Below are positions 59,735 through 64,000 of a DNA stretch of 64,000 nt, in pieces. The position numbers and the translations under genes are program-made. The stretch is taken from positions 18,141,510 through 18,205,509 of the forward strand of contig JAQNBH010000015.1 in assembly GCA_028752905.1 (NCBI GenBank). Direction: 5' to 3'. The notes under the pieces are model-generated. The model saw nothing but the letters and a program-made list of their open reading frames with translations. It made no database searches and had not been told where the DNA came from. This stretch comes from Cladorhizidae sp. MBARI D1340-BT2 (lineage: Eukaryota; Porifera; Demospongiae; Poecilosclerida; Cladorhizidae). Position 1 is the first letter of the stretch, and the number at the start of each line of letters is the position of its first letter.

Positions 59735-62700
59735 ACAGTGAGAGAGACCAGACCAGTGAGAGAGACCAGACCAGTGAGAGAGGCCAGACCAGTGAGAGAG
59801 GCCAGACCAGTGAGAGGGACCAGACCAGTGAGAGAGACCAGACCAGTGAGAGAGACCAGACCAGTGAGAGAGGCCAGACCAGTGAGAGAGGCCAGACCAG
59901 TGAGAGAGGCCAGACCAGTGAGAGAGACCAGACCAGTGAGAGAGACCAGACCAGTGAGAGAGGCCAGACCAGTGAGAGAGACCAGACCAGTGAGAGAGAC
60001 CAGACCAGTGAGAGAGACCAGACCAGTGAGAGAGGCCAGACCAGTGAGAGAGGCCAGACCAGTGAGAGAGGCCAGACCAGTGAGAGAGGCCAGACCAGTG
60101 AGAGAGGCCAGACCAGTGAGAGAGGCCAGACCAGTGAGAGAGGCCAGACCAGTGAGAGAGACCAGACCAGTGAGAGAGACCAGACCAGTGAGAGAGGCCA
60201 GACCAGTGAGAGAGACCAGACCAGTGAGAGAGGCCAGACCAGTGAGAGAGACCAGACCAGTGAGAGAGGCCAGACCAGTGAGAGAGGCCAGACCAGTGAG
60301 AGAGGCCAGACCAGTGAGAGAGGCCAGACCAGTGAGAGAGACCAGACCAGTGAGAGAGGCCAGACCAGTGAGAGAGACCAGACCAGTGAGAGAGACCAGA
60401 CCAGTGAGAGAGACCAGACCAGTGAGAGAGACCAGACCAGTGAGAGAGGCCAGACCAGTGAGAGAGGCCAGACCAGTGAGAGGGACCAGACCAGTGAGAG
60501 AGACCAGACCAGTGAGAGAGACCAGACCAGTGAGAGAGGCCAGACCAGTGAGAGAGGCCAGACCAGTGAGAGAGGCCAGACCAGTGAGAGAGACCAGACC
60601 AGTGAGAGAGACCAGACCAGTGAGAGAGGCCAGACCAGTGAGAGAGGCCAGACCAGTGAGAGAGACCAGACCAGTGAGAGAGACCAGACCAGTGAGAGAG
60701 ACCAGACCAGTGAGAGAGGCCAGACCAGTGAGAGAGGCCAGACCAGTGAGAGAGGCCAGACCAGTGAGAGAGGCCAGACCAGTGAGAGGCCAGACCAGTG
60801 AGAGAGGCCAGACCAGTGAGAGAGGCCAGACCAGTGAGAGAGACCAGACCAGTGAGAGAGACCAGACCAGTGAGAGAGACCAGACCAGTGAGAGAGGCCA
60901 GACCAGTGAGAGAGACCAGACCAGTGAGAGAGGCCAGACCAGTGAGAGAGACCAGACCAGTGAGAGAGGCCAGACCAGTGAGAGAGGCCAGACCAGTGAG
61001 AGAGGCCAGACCAGTGAGAGAGGCCAAACCAGTGAGAGAGACCAGACCAGTGAGAGAGGCCAGACCAGTGAGAGAGACCAGACCAGTGAGAGAGACCAGA
61101 CCAGTGAGAGAGACCAGACCAGTGAGAGAGGCCAGACCAGTGAGAGAGGCCAGACCAGTGAGAGAGACCAGACCAGTGAGAGAGACCAGACCAGTGAGAG
61201 AGGCCAGACCAGTGAGAGAGACCAGACCAGTGAGAGAGACCAGACCAGTGAGAGAGGCCAGACCAGTGAGAGAGACCAGACCAGTGAGAGAGTCCAGACC
61301 AGTGAGAGAGGCCAGACCAGTGAGAGAGGCCAGACCAGTGAGAGAGACCAGACCAGACCAGTGAGAGAGACCAGACCAGTGAGAGAGACCAGACCAGTGA
61401 GAGAGGCCAGACCAGTGAGAGAGGCCAGACCAGTGAGAGAGACCAGACCAGTGAGAGAGGCCAGACCAGTGAGAGAGACCAGACCAGTGAGAGAGGCCAG
61501 ACCAGTGAGAGAGACCAGACCAGTGAGAGAGGCCAGACCAGTGAGAGAGGCCAGACCAGTGAGAGAGGCCAGACCAGTGAGAGAGGCCAGACCAGTGAGA
61601 GAGGCCAGACCAGTGAGAGAGGCCAGACCAGTGAGAGAGGCCAGACCAGTGAGAGAGGCCAGACCAGTGAGAGAGACCAGACCAGTGAGAGAGACCAGAC
61701 CAGTGAGAGAGACCAGACCAGTGAGAGAGACCAGACCAGTGAGAGAGACCAGACCAGTGAGAGAGGCCAGACCAGTGAGAGAGACCAGACCAGTGAGAGA
61801 GACCAGACCAGTGAGAGAGACCAGACCAGTGAGAGAGACCAGACCAGTGAGAGAGACCAGACCAGTGAGAGAGACCAGACCAGTGAGAGAGGCCAGACCA
61901 GTGAGAGAGGCCAGACCAGTGAGAGAGGCCAGACCAGTGAGAGAGACCAGACCAGTGAGAGAGGCCAGACCAGTGAGAGAGGCCAGACCAGTGAGAGAGG
62001 CCAGACCAGTGAGAGAGACCAGACCAGACCAGTGAGAGAGACCAGACCAGTGAGAGAGGCCAGACCAGACCAGTGAGAGAGACCAGACCAGTGAGAGAGG
62101 CCAGACCAGTGAGAGAGGCCAGACCAGTGAGAGAGGCCAGACCAGTGAGAGAGACCAGACCAGTGAGAGAGGCCAGACCAGTGAGAGAGACCAGACCAGT
62201 GAGAGAGGCCAGACCAGTGAGAGAGACCAGACCAGTGAGAGAGACCAGACCAGTGAGAGAGACCAGACCAGTGAGAGAGGCCAGACCAGTGAGAGAGGCC
62301 AGACCAGTGAGAGAGGCCAGACCAGTGAGAGAGACCAGGCCAGTGAGAGAGGCCAGACCAGTGAGAGAGGCCAGACCAGTGAGAGAGACCAGACCAGTGA
62401 GAGAGGCCAGACCAGTGAGAGAGACCAGACCAGTGAGAGAGACCAGACCAGTGAGAGAGACCAGACCAGTGAGAGAGGCCAGACCAGTGAGAGAGGCCAG
62501 ACCAGTGAGAGAGGCCAGACCAGAGAGAGAGACCAGACCAGTGAGAGAGACCAGACCAGTGAGAGAGACCAGGCCAGTGAGAGAGGCCAGACCAGTCAGA
62601 GAGGCCAGACCAGTGAGAGAGACCAGGCCAGTGAGAGAGGCCAGACCAGTGAGAGAGGCCTGGCCAGTGAGAGAGACTAGACCAGTGAGAGAGGCCAGAC

Positions 62701-64000
62701 CAGACCAGTGAGAGAGGCCAGACCAGTGAGAGAGGCCAGGCCAGTGAGAGAGGCCAGACCAGTGAGAGAGGCCAGACCAGTGAGAGAGGCCAGACCAGTG
62801 AGAGAGGCAAGACCAGTGAGAGAGACCAGGCCAGTGAGAGAGACCAGACCAGTGAGAGAGGCCAGACCAGTGAGAGAGACCAGACCAGTGAGAGAGACCA
62901 GACCAGTGAGAGAGGCCAGACCAGTGAGAGAGACCAGACCAGTGAGAGAGACCAGACCAGTGAGAGAGGCCAGACCAGTGAGAGAGGCCAGACCAGTGAG
63001 AGAGGCCAGACCAGTGAGAGAGACCAGACCAGTGAGAGAGGCCAGACCAGTGAGAGAGGCCAGACCAGTGAGAGAGGCCAGACCAGTGAGAGAGACCAGA
63101 CCAGTGAGAGAGGCCAGACCAGTGAAAGAGAGCAGACCAGTGAGAGAGACCAGACCAGTGAGAGAGGCCAGACCAGTGAAAGAGACCAGACCAGTGAGAG
63201 AGGCCAGACCAGACCAGTGAGAGAGACCAGACCAGTGAGAGAGGCCAGACCAGTGAGAGAGACCAGACCAGTGAGAGACCAGACCAGTGAGAGAGGCCAG
63301 ACCAGTGAGAGAGACCAGACCAGTGAGAGAGGCCAGACCAGTGAGAGAGGCCAGACCAGTGAGTGAGACCAGACCAGTGAGAGAGACCAGACCAGTGAGA
63401 AAGGCCAGACCAGTGAGAGAGGCCAGACCAGTGAGAGAGGCCAGACCAGTGAGAGAGGCCAGACCAGTGAGAGAGACCAGACCAGTGAGAGAGGCCAGAC
63501 CAGTGAGAGAGACCAGACCAGTGAGAGAGACCAGACCAGTGAGAGAGACCAGACCAGTGAGAGAGACCAGACCAGTGAGAGAGGCCAGACCAGTGAGAGA
63601 GGCCAGACCAGTGAGAGAGACCAGACCAGACCAGTGAGAGAGACCAGACCAGTGAGAGAGACCAGACCAGTGAGAGAGGCCAGACCAGTGAGAGAGGCCA
63701 GACCAGTGAGAGAGGCCAGACCAGTGAGAGAGGCCAGACCAGTGAGAGAGGCCAGACCAGTGAGAGAGGCCAGACCAGTGAGAGAGACCAGACCAGTGAG
63801 AGAGACCAGACCAGTGAGAGAGGCCAGACCAGTGAGAGAGACCAGACCAGTGAGAGAGGCCAGACCAGTGAGAGAGGCCAGACCAGTGAGAGAGACCAGA
63901 CCAGTGAGAGAGGCCAGACCAGTGAGAGAGACCAGACCAGTGAGAGAGACCAGACCAGTGAGAGAGACCAGACCAGTGAGAGAGGCCAGACCAGTGAGAG
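59735..64000. repeat. 18 bp satellite array
   Basis: About 237 units of GAGAGAGRCCAGACCAGT continue past the window edge. Nearly all variation is R, giving GACC or GGCC. A few units are shortened or joined (GACCAGACCAGACC at about 61,350, 62,020, 62,060 and 63,205) or have other single changes, more often after 62,300. The frames of hundreds of codons on both strands are artefacts of the 18 bp period. Confidence 0.98.

Noticed and set aside
59673..63637. Frames of hundreds of codons (RETRPVREARPV and GLSHWSGLSHWS types)
   Set aside because: Artefacts of an 18 bp period on both strands.

Overview
The window is 64 kb of animal (metazoan) nuclear DNA, probably from an invertebrate; I cannot name the species. 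Evidence for this: GT-AG exons of one large minus-strand gene, a hAT DNA transposon, Ty3/gypsy-type retrotransposon sequence, and tandem repeats over roughly three quarters of the window. No prokaryotic gene, tRNA, rRNA or CRISPR array was seen. Most long open frames are artefacts of repeats whose period is a multiple of three.

Layout. 1-9,884: satellite A (27-28 bp units, one 100-N gap). 9,885-12,384: remnant of a gypsy RT-connection/RNase H region, a 26-28 bp minisatellite, two copies of a ~342 bp unit and a 69 bp minisatellite. 12,505-14,700: a 65-68 bp minisatellite whose unit copies an exon end plus its 5' splice site. 14,790-17,142: a ~41 bp array and a 28 bp CCCTAG-rich array. 17,143-20,579: a hAT transposon inserted in that 28 bp array, with one apparent frameshift in its transposase. 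21,410-46,805: a ~21.7 kb array of a 60 bp satellite, containing a 3,513 bp higher-order repeat and split at 42,260-45,988 by an LTR retrotransposon with 404 bp LTRs and a 5 bp target duplication. 46,806-59,700: mostly unique DNA with at least six exons on the minus strand, many minisatellites, a POMP-like sequence on the plus strand and two small inverted-repeat elements. 59,735-64,000: an 18 bp array running off the window.

The exons (59,277 down to 48,905, probably 21,382, and possibly 15,537-14,701) have compatible intron phases. They may therefore be one helical-repeat protein gene more than 44 kb long, whose introns have filled with satellites and transposons. I could not identify the protein.

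The most unusual observations are: (1) minisatellites that begin exactly at 5' splice sites, one of them carrying about 33 copies of an exon 3' end plus donor; (2) an LTR element in which integrase directly follows protease and an RNase H-type tail (NADALS motif) follows integrase, which suggests a Gmr1-like (copia-like) domain order with RT and RNase H deleted in frame; (3) the 59-monomer higher-order repeat.
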